Origin: Candidatus Blautia stercoravium
GTDB taxonomy: Bacteria; Bacillota; Clostridia; Lachnospirales; Lachnospiraceae
Reading direction: 5' to 3'
Assembly (NCBI GenBank): GCA_019114495.1
Contig: DXFK01000162.1
Span: 1-34,839 of the forward strand
Length of the DNA stretch: 34,839 nucleotides
In this document: positions 25,387-33,084 of the stretch, piece by piece
Numbering within the stretch: the stretch's first letter is position 1
Layout of the letters: the number at the start of each line of letters is the position of its first letter
The notes under the pieces: model-generated
Databases searched by the model: none
The model's input: only the letters and a program-made list of their open reading frames with translations
What the model was told of the DNA's origin: nothing
Position numbers and translations under genes: made by a program

Positions 25387-26318
25387 CCTTCATCTCTCCT
25401 GCTCAGCGGTGTATATCCCCATGGATTACGCACATAATTTCCATTATCCAACAACTCATATGTCTCAAACTGTTCCAAATTGTCCGCCCGCAGAACAAAC
25501 AGTCTGGTACCTCTTGGATAGTCCTCCGCGCCATATCCTCCGCATCCACTGATTCGGCCATACCCCAGCACAATGCCGAAGTGATTTCCCCAGAAGGAGT
25601 TGGTGTGGTCATGTCCAAAGAACATGCCTCTGGTATGTCCGTCTTCCAAAGCTGCCAGAAATTGCCCTGAATTGACAAAAGGACATCCAAAACCGTCCCT
25701 TTTCACCCCCCAACATTTTCCAAAACGCCATAAATCCTCTATTTCCGGTACTGCCATATGCTGAAATTCCAGTACAGAGAACTGGGCTGCTTCCTGCTCC
25801 AGCCGCTTTAGACAGCGTTCATACCAGGCAATCTGTCTGCGGCTTACATACTGGTATCCACCAACCTGAGGGAGTGGGTTTTTATTCCCCGAATCCATAC
25901 CTGCCACAACCCAGCGAAGGGTTCCCTCCCTGTCATAGATGGGAAGCATATGATTTCCGTATCCATCCCCGGAATCAGAATCATGATATCCCACAAACCC
26001 CTCCATTTTCTCCAATATGCCAAACAAAGTTTCCCGGTCACTGTGATGCTCCACATCATGATTTCCGAAAACAAAACTCCAGGGAATTCCGGACTCTGTC
26101 AGAGGCGCCATGGCTTTTTTGATATTGTCCAGATTGTCTGTACCATACACGGCATCGCCTGTGACCATGACCAAATCCGGCTGCTCTTTCTGCAGCCATT
26201 CCCTTATCTGAACCACACTTCTGCGGTCTGTTTCGTCATCATCCGTATAATGAATATCTGTCAGCTGCATAATCTTAAAGGTCCCGTCTTGTCCAAACAT
26301 CAGTTTTCTATGTTTCAT
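25383..26318 (-). CDS. Calcineurin-like metallophosphoesterase
   Basis: The 311-residue protein shows the two-metal phosphoesterase motifs: LTDIHY (Asp21, His23), VTGDAVYG (Asp55), FGNHDVEHH (Asn86, His87), FQHMAVPE (His187) and FGHDHTN (His236, His238). It resembles the purple acid phosphatase/Dcr2 type but has no signal peptide, so it is probably cytoplasmic. The substrate is unknown. AAAGGAGAG lies about 10 nt before the ATG. It heads a two-gene unit with the EEP hydrolase. A TATACT element within AGTATACT lies just upstream, but no convincing -35 accompanies it. Confidence 0.9.
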   Translation of the reverse strand: MKHRKLMFGQDGTFKIMQLTDIHYTDDDETDRRSVVQIREWLQKEQPDLVMVTGDAVYGTDNLDNIKKAMAPLTESGIPWSFVFGNHDVEHHSDRETLFGILEKMEGFVGYHDSDSGDGYGNHMLPIYDREGTLRWVVAGMDSGNKNPLPQVGGYQYVSRRQIAWYERCLKRLEQEAAQFSVLEFQHMAVPEIEDLWRFGKCWGVKRDGFGCPFVNSGQFLAALEDGHTRGMFFGHDHTNSFWGNHFGIVLGYGRISGCGGYGAEDYPRGTRLFVLRADNLEQFETYELLDNGNYVRNPWGYTPLSRRDEG

Positions 26319-26434
26319 GTAGTTTTCTCTCCTTTCTTTCGCTCTGTAAAATAAAGTATACTAGAGATTTCTCTTACAGAAAATGAAAAAAACTCTGAAT
26401 AAGACTGGACATTTCTACGAATTTATTTTTTCTA

Positions 26435-26463
26435 TTGTTTCTGCTGTTTCACTGTGCTATAGT
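26435..26463 (+). promoter_or_regulatory. Promoter of the small unknown gene and PHP gene
   Basis: TTGTTT (26435-26440) and TATAGT (26458-26463) are 17 nt apart, with an extended -10 TG one base before TATAGT. It lies 67 nt before the ATG at 26530 and within the 211-nt gap to the divergent metallophosphoesterase gene. Confidence 0.65.
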
Positions 26464-26529
26464 ATTTCCAATATTTTGCCGGTGTCCGGAACGGAAAATT
26501 CCCCTCACCCTGCATTACAGGAGGTACAT

Positions 26530-26997
26530 ATGGAAAAAATGAGAGAACTCTATCATACGGAAGGAACCCTTCAGAAAGATTTTGTAGGACAGATTTCCTA
26601 TACTGTCTGCCTGCCGGAAACCTTTTGCGAACTGGATATTGCTTTTACCTTTGATAAGCAGCACTTTTCGGCTGAAGATTTGACAAACCAACGAAAAACG
26701 GAAGTCAGAGATATCTGCCGCAGCAAATATGGTCTGGAACTGAACGACGAGCAGCTTTACCGGCTGATGACAGGGGAAATGAAAACGGAAATTCATACCC
26801 TTGCCACATTAAACGACACCTTTATCGGCTGTGTACACCGTCAGCTCACTTCCCGCCACATGCATTTTACCGCCCGGGAAGCCACAGAAGGCTGTCTTCC
26901 TGTAGAGCGCATAGAGGGGGTGCTGCGGATTACAATTCTGGTATTCAATGTTTTGCTTGATAATACCCATTACCATCTTTGTGTAACGGCACGATAA
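26530..26997 (+). CDS. Small protein of unknown function (155 residues)
   Basis: I do not recognise the family. The protein starts MEKMRELYHTEGTLQKDFVG, is soluble, and has several Cys and His residues (TVCLPETFCEL, GCVHRQ, HMHFTARE, THYHLCV). A hydrophobic helix-like segment (LRITILVFNVLLDNT) lies near the end. The frame is open back to an ATG at 26383, but the extra 49 residues would cover the promoter at 26435-26463. The ATG at 26530 has AGGAGG about 6 nt upstream, so it is the better start. It lies 52 nt before the PHP gene and is probably co-transcribed with it. Confidence 0.75.
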   Translation: MEKMRELYHTEGTLQKDFVGQISYTVCLPETFCELDIAFTFDKQHFSAEDLTNQRKTEVRDICRSKYGLELNDEQLYRLMTGEMKTEIHTLATLNDTFIGCVHRQLTSRHMHFTAREATEGCLPVERIEGVLRITILVFNVLLDNTHYHLCVTAR

Positions 26998-27049
26998 TCA
27001 CACGATAATAAAGCGGACAGGCAGCCGCTTCTGTAAGGAGGAAACAGAC

Positions 27050-27964
27050 ATGTACAAACGTTTGGAGCTTCACAATCACACCACGGAATCCGATGCATCC
27101 ATCACTTGCCGGGAGCTGGTGGAACATATGGTATCTGACAAAGCAGACGCTTTTGCTATCACTGACCACAACACCATATCCGGCCATAGAAAAATTCAAA
27201 AACTTTTAGCAGAGGATGCCTATCCCATTCAGTGTATCTACGGTATGGAGTACACCACCTATTATGGTCATATCCTTTGCCTGAATCTGGAAGAATATGT
27301 TCCCTGGGAAACCATTAATCCCCACCGGCCGGAACTCCTCTTTGAGGCCATACGGAGCAAAAATGCCCTTGCCGGCATTGCTCATCCCTATTCCTACGGC
27401 CACCCTTTTGCACGGGGATGCGGTTTTGATATGACAGTCACAGATTATTCCTGTGTAGACTTTATAGAAATTTTCAACAATCCGGAGCCTCTTCACGAAG
27501 TGAATGAACGGGGACTTCTGCTGTGGGAATCCCTGGTTTTGGATGGACATGTCCTTGCTGTGACCTGCGGCATGGACCTGCACGGTAAATGGGATATGAA
27601 AGGTCAGTATGCTACGTTTATCCAGGGAGAAAAGGACGGAAACATTGCAGAAGAACTGAAGCATGCCATACGCACCGGGAAAACCTGTATTTCCAAAGGT
27701 CCGGTACTGACTGCCAAAGTGGACAAAAGCCGAAGCCTGCTGACCTTTGCTCTGACGGAAACCCACAAACCGGGGTATTCACACAATCCCGGCTGCCCCT
27801 ATCTGGTCAGTGTCCGTTCTGCCACCCAGACCATCACCCAACCTCTGGAAGAACCATTTTCTCTTTCTTCCTTTGGCAGAGATACCATTCTGATTCCCAA
27901 ACTCTTTGAGTCTGACACCTCACTGGAACATCTCATCTGCGTTGGAAGTGCCATATATTTATAG
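27050..27964 (+). CDS. PHP-domain metal-dependent phosphoesterase
   Basis: The 304-residue protein carries PHP motifs in order: LHNHTTESD (His8, His10, Asp15), AITDHNT (Asp39, His40), GMEYTTYYGHIL (Glu67, His74), GIAHPYS (His112) and CGMDLHG (Asp176, His178). These bind a trinuclear metal site that hydrolyses phosphate esters, as in histidinol phosphatase or nucleotide phosphoesterases. It is closest in style to the stand-alone CehA/McbA-like PHP group. The C-terminal 100 residues are beta-rich. GTAAGGAGG lies 8 nt before the ATG. It ends one base from the convergent response-regulator gene, leaving no room for a terminator between them. Confidence 0.88.
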   Translation: MYKRLELHNHTTESDASITCRELVEHMVSDKADAFAITDHNTISGHRKIQKLLAEDAYPIQCIYGMEYTTYYGHILCLNLEEYVPWETINPHRPELLFEAIRSKNALAGIAHPYSYGHPFARGCGFDMTVTDYSCVDFIEIFNNPEPLHEVNERGLLLWESLVLDGHVLAVTCGMDLHGKWDMKGQYATFIQGEKDGNIAEELKHAIRTGKTCISKGPVLTAKVDKSRSLLTFALTETHKPGYSHNPGCPYLVSVRSATQTITQPLEEPFSLSSFGRDTILIPKLFESDTSLEHLICVGSAIYL

Positions 27965-27965
27965 C

Positions 27966-29582
27966 CTATTCATTTCGGTGCTGCCGCCGATACTGCAGTG
28001 GGGTCACTCCCACTGCTTTTTTAAATACTCTGAAAAAATACTGACTGTCCTCATACCCCACTTTTTGGGCAATATCCACCACGCTCTCCTCTGAATGTAC
28101 CAGATAGTCCCTGGCTTTCTGTATCCGATATTCCGTAATATAATTCACAGGTGATTTATTAGTTTCCTTCTTAAACATCGAGGAAAAATAATTGGGGCTC
28201 ATACCAAACTTTTCCGCCATCTCATTCACTGCAATATCTTCGGCATAATGATTCTGAATATATCGGATTGCCAGCTGAATCTTGCTCTTTGAATCTGTCT
28301 CTGTCCCCTTTTCCGTCTGAACACACTCCAGAATCAGTTCCCATACCTTTTGTTCTGCCTCCCAAATAGTCTCAAAGGAATCCATCTGATGAAAGCTCAT
28401 CAACAGCTTCTCCATACTGGCATTGGGGTTCTCCTGGGGCTGAAAATACCGCAGCAGCATACTCAGTACCCGGACCCATGTCACACGGAGATAAGAGGTA
28501 CTGTATTTTTTCACCTTATCCTGTGAAAAAATCTCATGCAGCAGCTCCTTCGCCTTCCGCAGTTCCCGCTTCTCAATAAAATAGCCCAACTGGTTCAACT
28601 CCGCAGTGGGAATGGGGTTTGTCATATCCTGATTCTCATCCTCAAAAAAATAAATACCGGATTTTTCCCAGACGAGACGCTGCTTCAATGCCATACGGGC
28701 CTGCTGCGCCTGCACCGGTCCCGGTCTTTCCGCCGGCAAACTGACGCCAAAGCTTAAAGATATCTCCATTTTCCCCAGAAAAACAGACTGCATTTTCAAA
28801 AACATCTGTTCTACCTCTTCCCGCATCTTCATGGGATTTTCCCCTTTTTTCCAGAGAAAGACTGCGTACATCTGATTCATGTTGGACAGATTTCCCACCA
28901 GAAGCTTCTGGAAAACTGTGGGAATTTCCTGAAAGATGTTTTTAACGGAAATTTGCAGAATTCCAATATCTTTTTCCCGAAATCCACTGGACTGATAACT
29001 GCTGCGTTCAATATTTACAAGAGCCAGATAACCCTGATACCCTTCCTGAAACAGCCAGGGAAAATATTCCAGAAGCTCCGGATAGGTATTCGCCTCCTGT
29101 CCCCCTGTTCCCCAGAAACGATTCATCTCCTTTTCCAGCCTGTATTCCACCCTTTCCCTGCTTAAAAGGCTGTGGGCGCTGACTGCATTTTTCATCTTCT
29201 GCGCTTTCTCCATAGCGGCAAAAAGCTGTTCAAATTCCCGCTTCAGTTCTTCATTGGACAGAGGCTTTAAAAGATACGCCTTTGCCCCCAGTTCCAATGC
29301 CCGTTTCGCATATTCAAACTCCGCATATCCACTGAGTACAATGTAAGAAATTCCCTCCTGAAGCTTCTGCCCTTCCTCCATAAGTTCCAGACCGCTCATC
29401 TGGGGCATCCGAATATCCGTCACTACAATATCCACCCGGAAGGCACGCAGTATCTGCAAAGCCTCCGAACCAGATGAAGCCTCATAAATGTGTGAAAAAG
29501 AAATTTCCAGATATTCCAGGCGGGCGCGTATTCCCTTCCGAATCAATTCCTCATCATCAACGATTAGTAAACTGTAGTTCAT
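27966..29582 (-). CDS. Two-component response regulator, receiver plus AraC-type domain (second system, YesN-like)
   Basis: The 538-residue protein has a receiver domain with IVDDEE, Asp56 in VVTDIRMP and Lys106 in LLKPLSN. A long middle region follows, and a C-terminal AraC-type domain (IAVNEMAEKFGMSPNYFSSMFKK and DIAQKVGYEDSQYFFRVFKK, ending GVTPLQYR). GAGGAGG lies 6 nt before the ATG, and the start overlaps the kinase gene by 26 nt. No importer sits directly next to it. The nearest candidates for regulation are the second ABC operon about 3.5 kb away and the MFS gene. Confidence 0.93.
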   Translation of the reverse strand: MNYSLLIVDDEELIRKGIRARLEYLEISFSHIYEASSGSEALQILRAFRVDIVVTDIRMPQMSGLELMEEGQKLQEGISYIVLSGYAEFEYAKRALELGAKAYLLKPLSNEELKREFEQLFAAMEKAQKMKNAVSAHSLLSRERVEYRLEKEMNRFWGTGGQEANTYPELLEYFPWLFQEGYQGYLALVNIERSSYQSSGFREKDIGILQISVKNIFQEIPTVFQKLLVGNLSNMNQMYAVFLWKKGENPMKMREEVEQMFLKMQSVFLGKMEISLSFGVSLPAERPGPVQAQQARMALKQRLVWEKSGIYFFEDENQDMTNPIPTAELNQLGYFIEKRELRKAKELLHEIFSQDKVKKYSTSYLRVTWVRVLSMLLRYFQPQENPNASMEKLLMSFHQMDSFETIWEAEQKVWELILECVQTEKGTETDSKSKIQLAIRYIQNHYAEDIAVNEMAEKFGMSPNYFSSMFKKETNKSPVNYITEYRIQKARDYLVHSEESVVDIAQKVGYEDSQYFFRVFKKAVGVTPLQYRRQHRNE

Positions 29583-31311
29583 CCTTATCCTCCTCTGTAA
29601 AAATCAGCGGCAACTTGAGAAAAAAGGAGCTTCCTCCATGGGGGCTGCTCTGAATGGTAATTCCATATTCCTCTCCGCACGAAAGCCTGATTCTCTGATT
29701 TACATTGCGTATTCCAATGCTTCGCCCTGTGTCTTTCAGATTGTCCGAGCTGTTAATATATTGACTCAGTTCCTCCACCTTCTCTTTCTCCATACCCACG
29801 CCATCATCCGTCACGGAAATTACCATGCAGGTTTCCTCGTTATAGATGGAAATTTCCAAGGTTCCGCTGCTGGCCAGTTCCCGCAGTCCATGAAGAATGG
29901 CATTCTCCACAATGGGCTGCAAAATAAAACGCAGCACCTTTTGTTTTTTGGTATCAATTTCCACATTGTAAAACACTGCAAAACGGCTGTACCTCATTTT
30001 CTGAATAAACACATAATTCTGAGTATGCCGAAGTTCCTCTTCCACAGTCACATATTCTCCGTAATTTTTGCCGATGCTGTAACGGAAAATATCTCCCAGC
30101 TTCTGGCACATATCACAGATAGGGAACACCTGCCTGACTGCCGCAAGAGAACTGATCGTTTCCAGGGTATTATAAAGGAAATGGGGATTAATCTGCAGCT
30201 GCAGGTTCCGAAACTGGGCTTCCTTTTTTTCCAGTTCCTGCACATATTCTTTCTGGATAAGCTGTTCCAGCTTCTTCAGCATATGACTGAACTTTTTGTC
30301 TAACTGACTGATTTCGTCTTGTCCCGGAATAGGCGCCCGAATAGCAAGATCTCCTGTTTCAGCAATTTCAAATTTCCGCACTAACTGCTCCACTCGGGAC
30401 GAAAACTTTCTGCTGTACAAATAAGCAAAACCCAGCGCAAACAAAAGAACAAGCAAAAGCGCCGGAAATACCAACAGATAAATCTCCCCCTGTTTTTCCA
30501 CAAGTTCACTATTGTTAAACAGAAAAAGAATATTCATCTGAAAATCGTCCAACTGGCTGTACTCTGTCATATACTGCTTTTTGAAACCTTCCGGAAACTT
30601 CTTTTCCTCCAGGTATTGTTTGATTTTCAACTTGCGTTTTTCATCGCTGGCATAAAGAAGCTCGTAATTATCGTCATAAACCATGACTGTATAGCTTCCA
30701 TTCCCTGCCGGTTTCAAAAACTTACCCAGGTCAATATCCAGCTTCACACTTCCCAGCTGCTGTTTTGTGTAATTTTCAATATTTACGTCAACCACCGGCA
30801 TAACTAAAGACAGCACTTGAGTCTTCTCCGCCTGGGAATAGTAGTGAAACCAGTTTCTCCTGTCCATCCGCTCTCTTTTATACCAGGGCTCTTTTTCTGC
30901 GGCTTCCATCATAGCTACTCGGGAACCGTATACGGGATTGTCTTCATCCAGAGAATACACCACACAATTTGAGATTTCACTGGGCCTGTCCAAAAGCAGG
31001 GACTTGGCTACTTCCTCGCTGATTTCCTGCCCCCGCTGCTGCAGGTTCGCATCTACAGACTCCATGGCCTGAATCAAAGCCGTGTTGTTGGCGATATAAC
31101 TGATACTTTCCTGATATCTGGCCAGCTTCTCCTCCACGTTCTTCGTATACTGGGAAACCGTCTGCTGATGAGAGCTGTTCAGCTCACTTTCCACCATTTT
31201 CTCCATCCGCATAAACAATAGAGAAAACATCACAATCACCGGAACCACGCTAATCAGAAGTGAAAAGACCACCAACTGGCTGAATATTGTATACCCAAAA
31301 ATTTTTTTCAT
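29557..31311 (-). CDS. Sensor histidine kinase, YesM-like (second system)
   Basis: The 584-residue kinase has helix 1 at about residues 11-34, an extracellular sensor of about 240 residues and helix 2 at about 278-300. A HAMP region, phospho-acceptor His377 in LQINPHFLYNTLETI, and a C-terminal ATPase domain (N box PIVENAILHG, G box DDGVGM) follow. The sensor region differs from that of the first kinase, so another signal is expected. AAGGAG lies about 6 nt before the ATG. It is co-transcribed with the response regulator. Confidence 0.92.
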   Translation of the reverse strand: MKKIFGYTIFSQLVVFSLLISVVPVIVMFSLLFMRMEKMVESELNSSHQQTVSQYTKNVEEKLARYQESISYIANNTALIQAMESVDANLQQRGQEISEEVAKSLLLDRPSEISNCVVYSLDEDNPVYGSRVAMMEAAEKEPWYKRERMDRRNWFHYYSQAEKTQVLSLVMPVVDVNIENYTKQQLGSVKLDIDLGKFLKPAGNGSYTVMVYDDNYELLYASDEKRKLKIKQYLEEKKFPEGFKKQYMTEYSQLDDFQMNILFLFNNSELVEKQGEIYLLVFPALLLVLLFALGFAYLYSRKFSSRVEQLVRKFEIAETGDLAIRAPIPGQDEISQLDKKFSHMLKKLEQLIQKEYVQELEKKEAQFRNLQLQINPHFLYNTLETISSLAAVRQVFPICDMCQKLGDIFRYSIGKNYGEYVTVEEELRHTQNYVFIQKMRYSRFAVFYNVEIDTKKQKVLRFILQPIVENAILHGLRELASSGTLEISIYNEETCMVISVTDDGVGMEKEKVEELSQYINSSDNLKDTGRSIGIRNVNQRIRLSCGEEYGITIQSSPHGGSSFFLKLPLIFTEEDKDELQFTNR

Positions 31312-31369
31312 GCGTTCTCCTTTTTGAAACCCTTCGGTCTGCGCAATACACTTTTTATATCCATAGTGT

Positions 31370-31398
31370 ATTATAGTATACTTGAATTCATTTGAGAA
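31370..31398 (-). promoter_or_regulatory. Promoter of the second two-component system
   Basis: Read leftward, TTCTCA (31393-31398) and a perfect TATAAT (31370-31375) are separated by 17 nt, about 60 nt before the kinase start. Confidence 0.55.
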
Positions 31399-31422
31399 TA
31401 CGAAAAATGATAAACCTGTCCC

Positions 31423-31494
31423 TCAGTTCTTCCTCCTCATTTCGTACTCTCTTGGGGTCATCCCTGTAATTTTCTTAAACCCTTGTTGAAATAT
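31423..31494 (-). pseudogene. Remnant of an AraC-family regulator C-terminus
   Basis: Read leftward, this stretch encodes IFQQGFKKITGMTPREYE followed by MRRKN and a TGA stop at 31423-31425. The pattern F-KKITGMTP-EYR is the standard end of AraC-type DNA-binding domains. About eight codons further upstream in the same frame there are stop codons and no helix-turn-helix sequence, so only the tail survives. It is not a copy of either response regulator here, which end GVSPASLRNMKKY and GVTPLQYRRQHRNE. The 317-nt gap 31312-31628 otherwise holds two promoters. Confidence 0.65.
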
Positions 31495-31553
31495 TAACTT
31501 CAATGACATAAGATTCTGTTACTATTTCCGCATTGTAAAGTGGGATTCTTCCA

Positions 31554-31582
31554 TTGACGAAACTACAGATTTGTTTTAGACT
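31554..31582 (+). promoter_or_regulatory. Promoter of the MFS transporter
   Basis: TTGACG (31554-31559) and TAGACT (31577-31582) are separated by 17 nt, about 47 nt before the TTG start of the transporter gene. Confidence 0.55.
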
Positions 31583-31628
31583 ATACTCGGTTTCGCATTT
31601 TAAATTTTAGAAAGAGGGGGACTTATCA

Positions 31629-32810
31629 TTGTTTCAAGACAGAAATCAAAACAGACAATTTCTGTGCAGCTACGGTGTCTTCATCATAAACGGTATGCTT
31701 GCACTCTCCATCGGCTCACTCCTGCCTTATATCCGGGATTCCCGGGGGCTGGCTTATGCTTTTTGCGGTATGATCGTCAGCCTTCATTCCGTAGGAAATC
31801 TGATTTCCAGCTTTGCCTGCGGTGCTTTATCGGAAGTCTGGGGAAGAAAGAAAAGCATTCTCTTTTTCAATTCTTTCATTGCCCTTTCCTACCTGGTCAT
31901 TATTCTTTCTGACAATAATTTTATGTTGGCACTGGCCTTTTTCTTCACCGGTATGGCGCGGGGCGCTACCAGTAACTTCTGCAACACCTCCATTAACGAG
32001 CTGGCTCCCGGTAAGGCATCACTCTTAAATGGTCTGCATGCCATGTTTGCTATCGGCGCCTTTGCTTTTCCGCTTCTGCTGCTTGCCATGTCACGGACAG
32101 ACAGCGCCCACTGGATTTACGCCTGCTATTTTATGCTGATAATGGGTGTTTTAAGCTGGGTCATGTATTTTATGATTCCTGATTCCGTTAAAGAAAAAAA
32201 AGAAAAACAGACAAAAAAAGCTGCTGATTTTGCTTTTTTCAAAGAACCTCTGTTTTATCTCTGCACACTGACTCTGTTCTTCTATCTCTGTGCAGAACAG
32301 GGAGTGATTGGCTGGATGATTACTTACTTTAAGGATACCGGACTGCTGCCGGAATCTCTTTCTCAGGTCACTGCCAGCCTTTTATGGGTCATGATTCTAG
32401 CCGGACGCCTTTTAACGGCATGGCTCTCCACCAGAGTTCATAAGGAATGGCTGCTGCTGGTTATGGGCTTCGGACTGGTAGGATTTTTAATCCTACTGCT
32501 GTTCAGCTCCACTACACCGCTGATTCTTCTGGGAATTATGGGTTTTGGCTTCAGTATGGCAGGGCTTTATCCCACCACGGTTTCCTTTTCCGGAAGCATT
32601 ATCCAAAAGTATTCTCTGGCCTGGAGTTTCATTCTCACCCTTGCCAGCTTTGGTTCTATTCTCATGCCGTCCATTATCGGTAAAATTGCAGAAACTGCTG
32701 GTATTTACTATGGTATGCAGTCTATTATTGCAGTTGTGGTCATTGATCTGGTTTGCATTATTCTTCTGGTAAACTATATCCGGAAAATGAGAAAACACAT
32801 GGATTTATGA
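31629..32810 (+). CDS. Major facilitator superfamily transporter
   Basis: The 393-residue protein has about 12 membrane helices in two halves joined by a charged loop (SVKEKKEKQTKKAADF, near the middle). The loop between helices 2 and 3 carries the MFS motif SEVWGRKKS. It resembles sugar-transporting MFS members of the FucP/YfkF kind, but no substrate can be assigned. The start is TTG (31629-31631), 8 nt after the strong GAGGGGG site. The next ATG (Met23) would remove most of helix 1, so the TTG is preferred. It is a single gene with its own promoter, between the AraC remnant and GH51. Confidence 0.85.
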   Translation: MFQDRNQNRQFLCSYGVFIINGMLALSIGSLLPYIRDSRGLAYAFCGMIVSLHSVGNLISSFACGALSEVWGRKKSILFFNSFIALSYLVIILSDNNFMLALAFFFTGMARGATSNFCNTSINELAPGKASLLNGLHAMFAIGAFAFPLLLLAMSRTDSAHWIYACYFMLIMGVLSWVMYFMIPDSVKEKKEKQTKKAADFAFFKEPLFYLCTLTLFFYLCAEQGVIGWMITYFKDTGLLPESLSQVTASLLWVMILAGRLLTAWLSTRVHKEWLLLVMGFGLVGFLILLLFSSTTPLILLGIMGFGFSMAGLYPTTVSFSGSIIQKYSLAWSFILTLASFGSILMPSIIGKIAETAGIYYGMQSIIAVVVIDLVCIILLVNYIRKMRKHMDL

Positions 32811-32888
32811 AATGAAAATCATAGTCTCTTAATACAGCTGCATTGTAGATAAGTATATCTTAAATACAAAAAATTCCCACAATATAAA

Positions 32889-32959
32889 GAATCCTTTTCC
32901 TTTTTTGCTGAAAATCTACTCTACCAAGAATATCACTAAGCAAAAAAGAAAAAGGATTC
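32889..32959. repeat. 21-bp inverted repeat between the MFS and GH51 genes
   Basis: GAATCCTTTTCCTTTTTTGC (32889-32908, continuing one T) matches the complement of 32939-32959 with one mismatch in 21, around a 29-nt loop. Just outside, CCCACA on the left and TGTGG on the right are also complementary. It may act as a terminator for both convergent genes or be a small transposon-like relic. The 274-nt gap 32811-33084 holds nothing else I can name. A leftward open frame around 32985-33080 reads like part of a protein but matches nothing I know. Confidence 0.55.
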
Positions 32960-33084
32960 CCTGTGGTTAATTTTACATTAAATACCTATCAAATAAAAAG
33001 GCCGGAATATGGGACTTTTCTCCCTTCCCCCCTATTCCTTTCACCACATACATCGTATGAAGAGCCACCATTGTCACAATGGCA

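Noticed and set aside
26992-27010. Tandem CACGATAATCA repeat after the small unknown gene, followed by a small AAGCGG/CCGCTT hairpin
   Set aside because: Only two units are present, and the hairpin has no T-run. Nothing supports a function beyond chance.
32985-33080. Leftward open stretch reading like HPCPNAIVTMVALHTMYVV, possible transposase relic
   Set aside because: It is short, without a start or ribosome-binding site, and matches no transposase family I can name.
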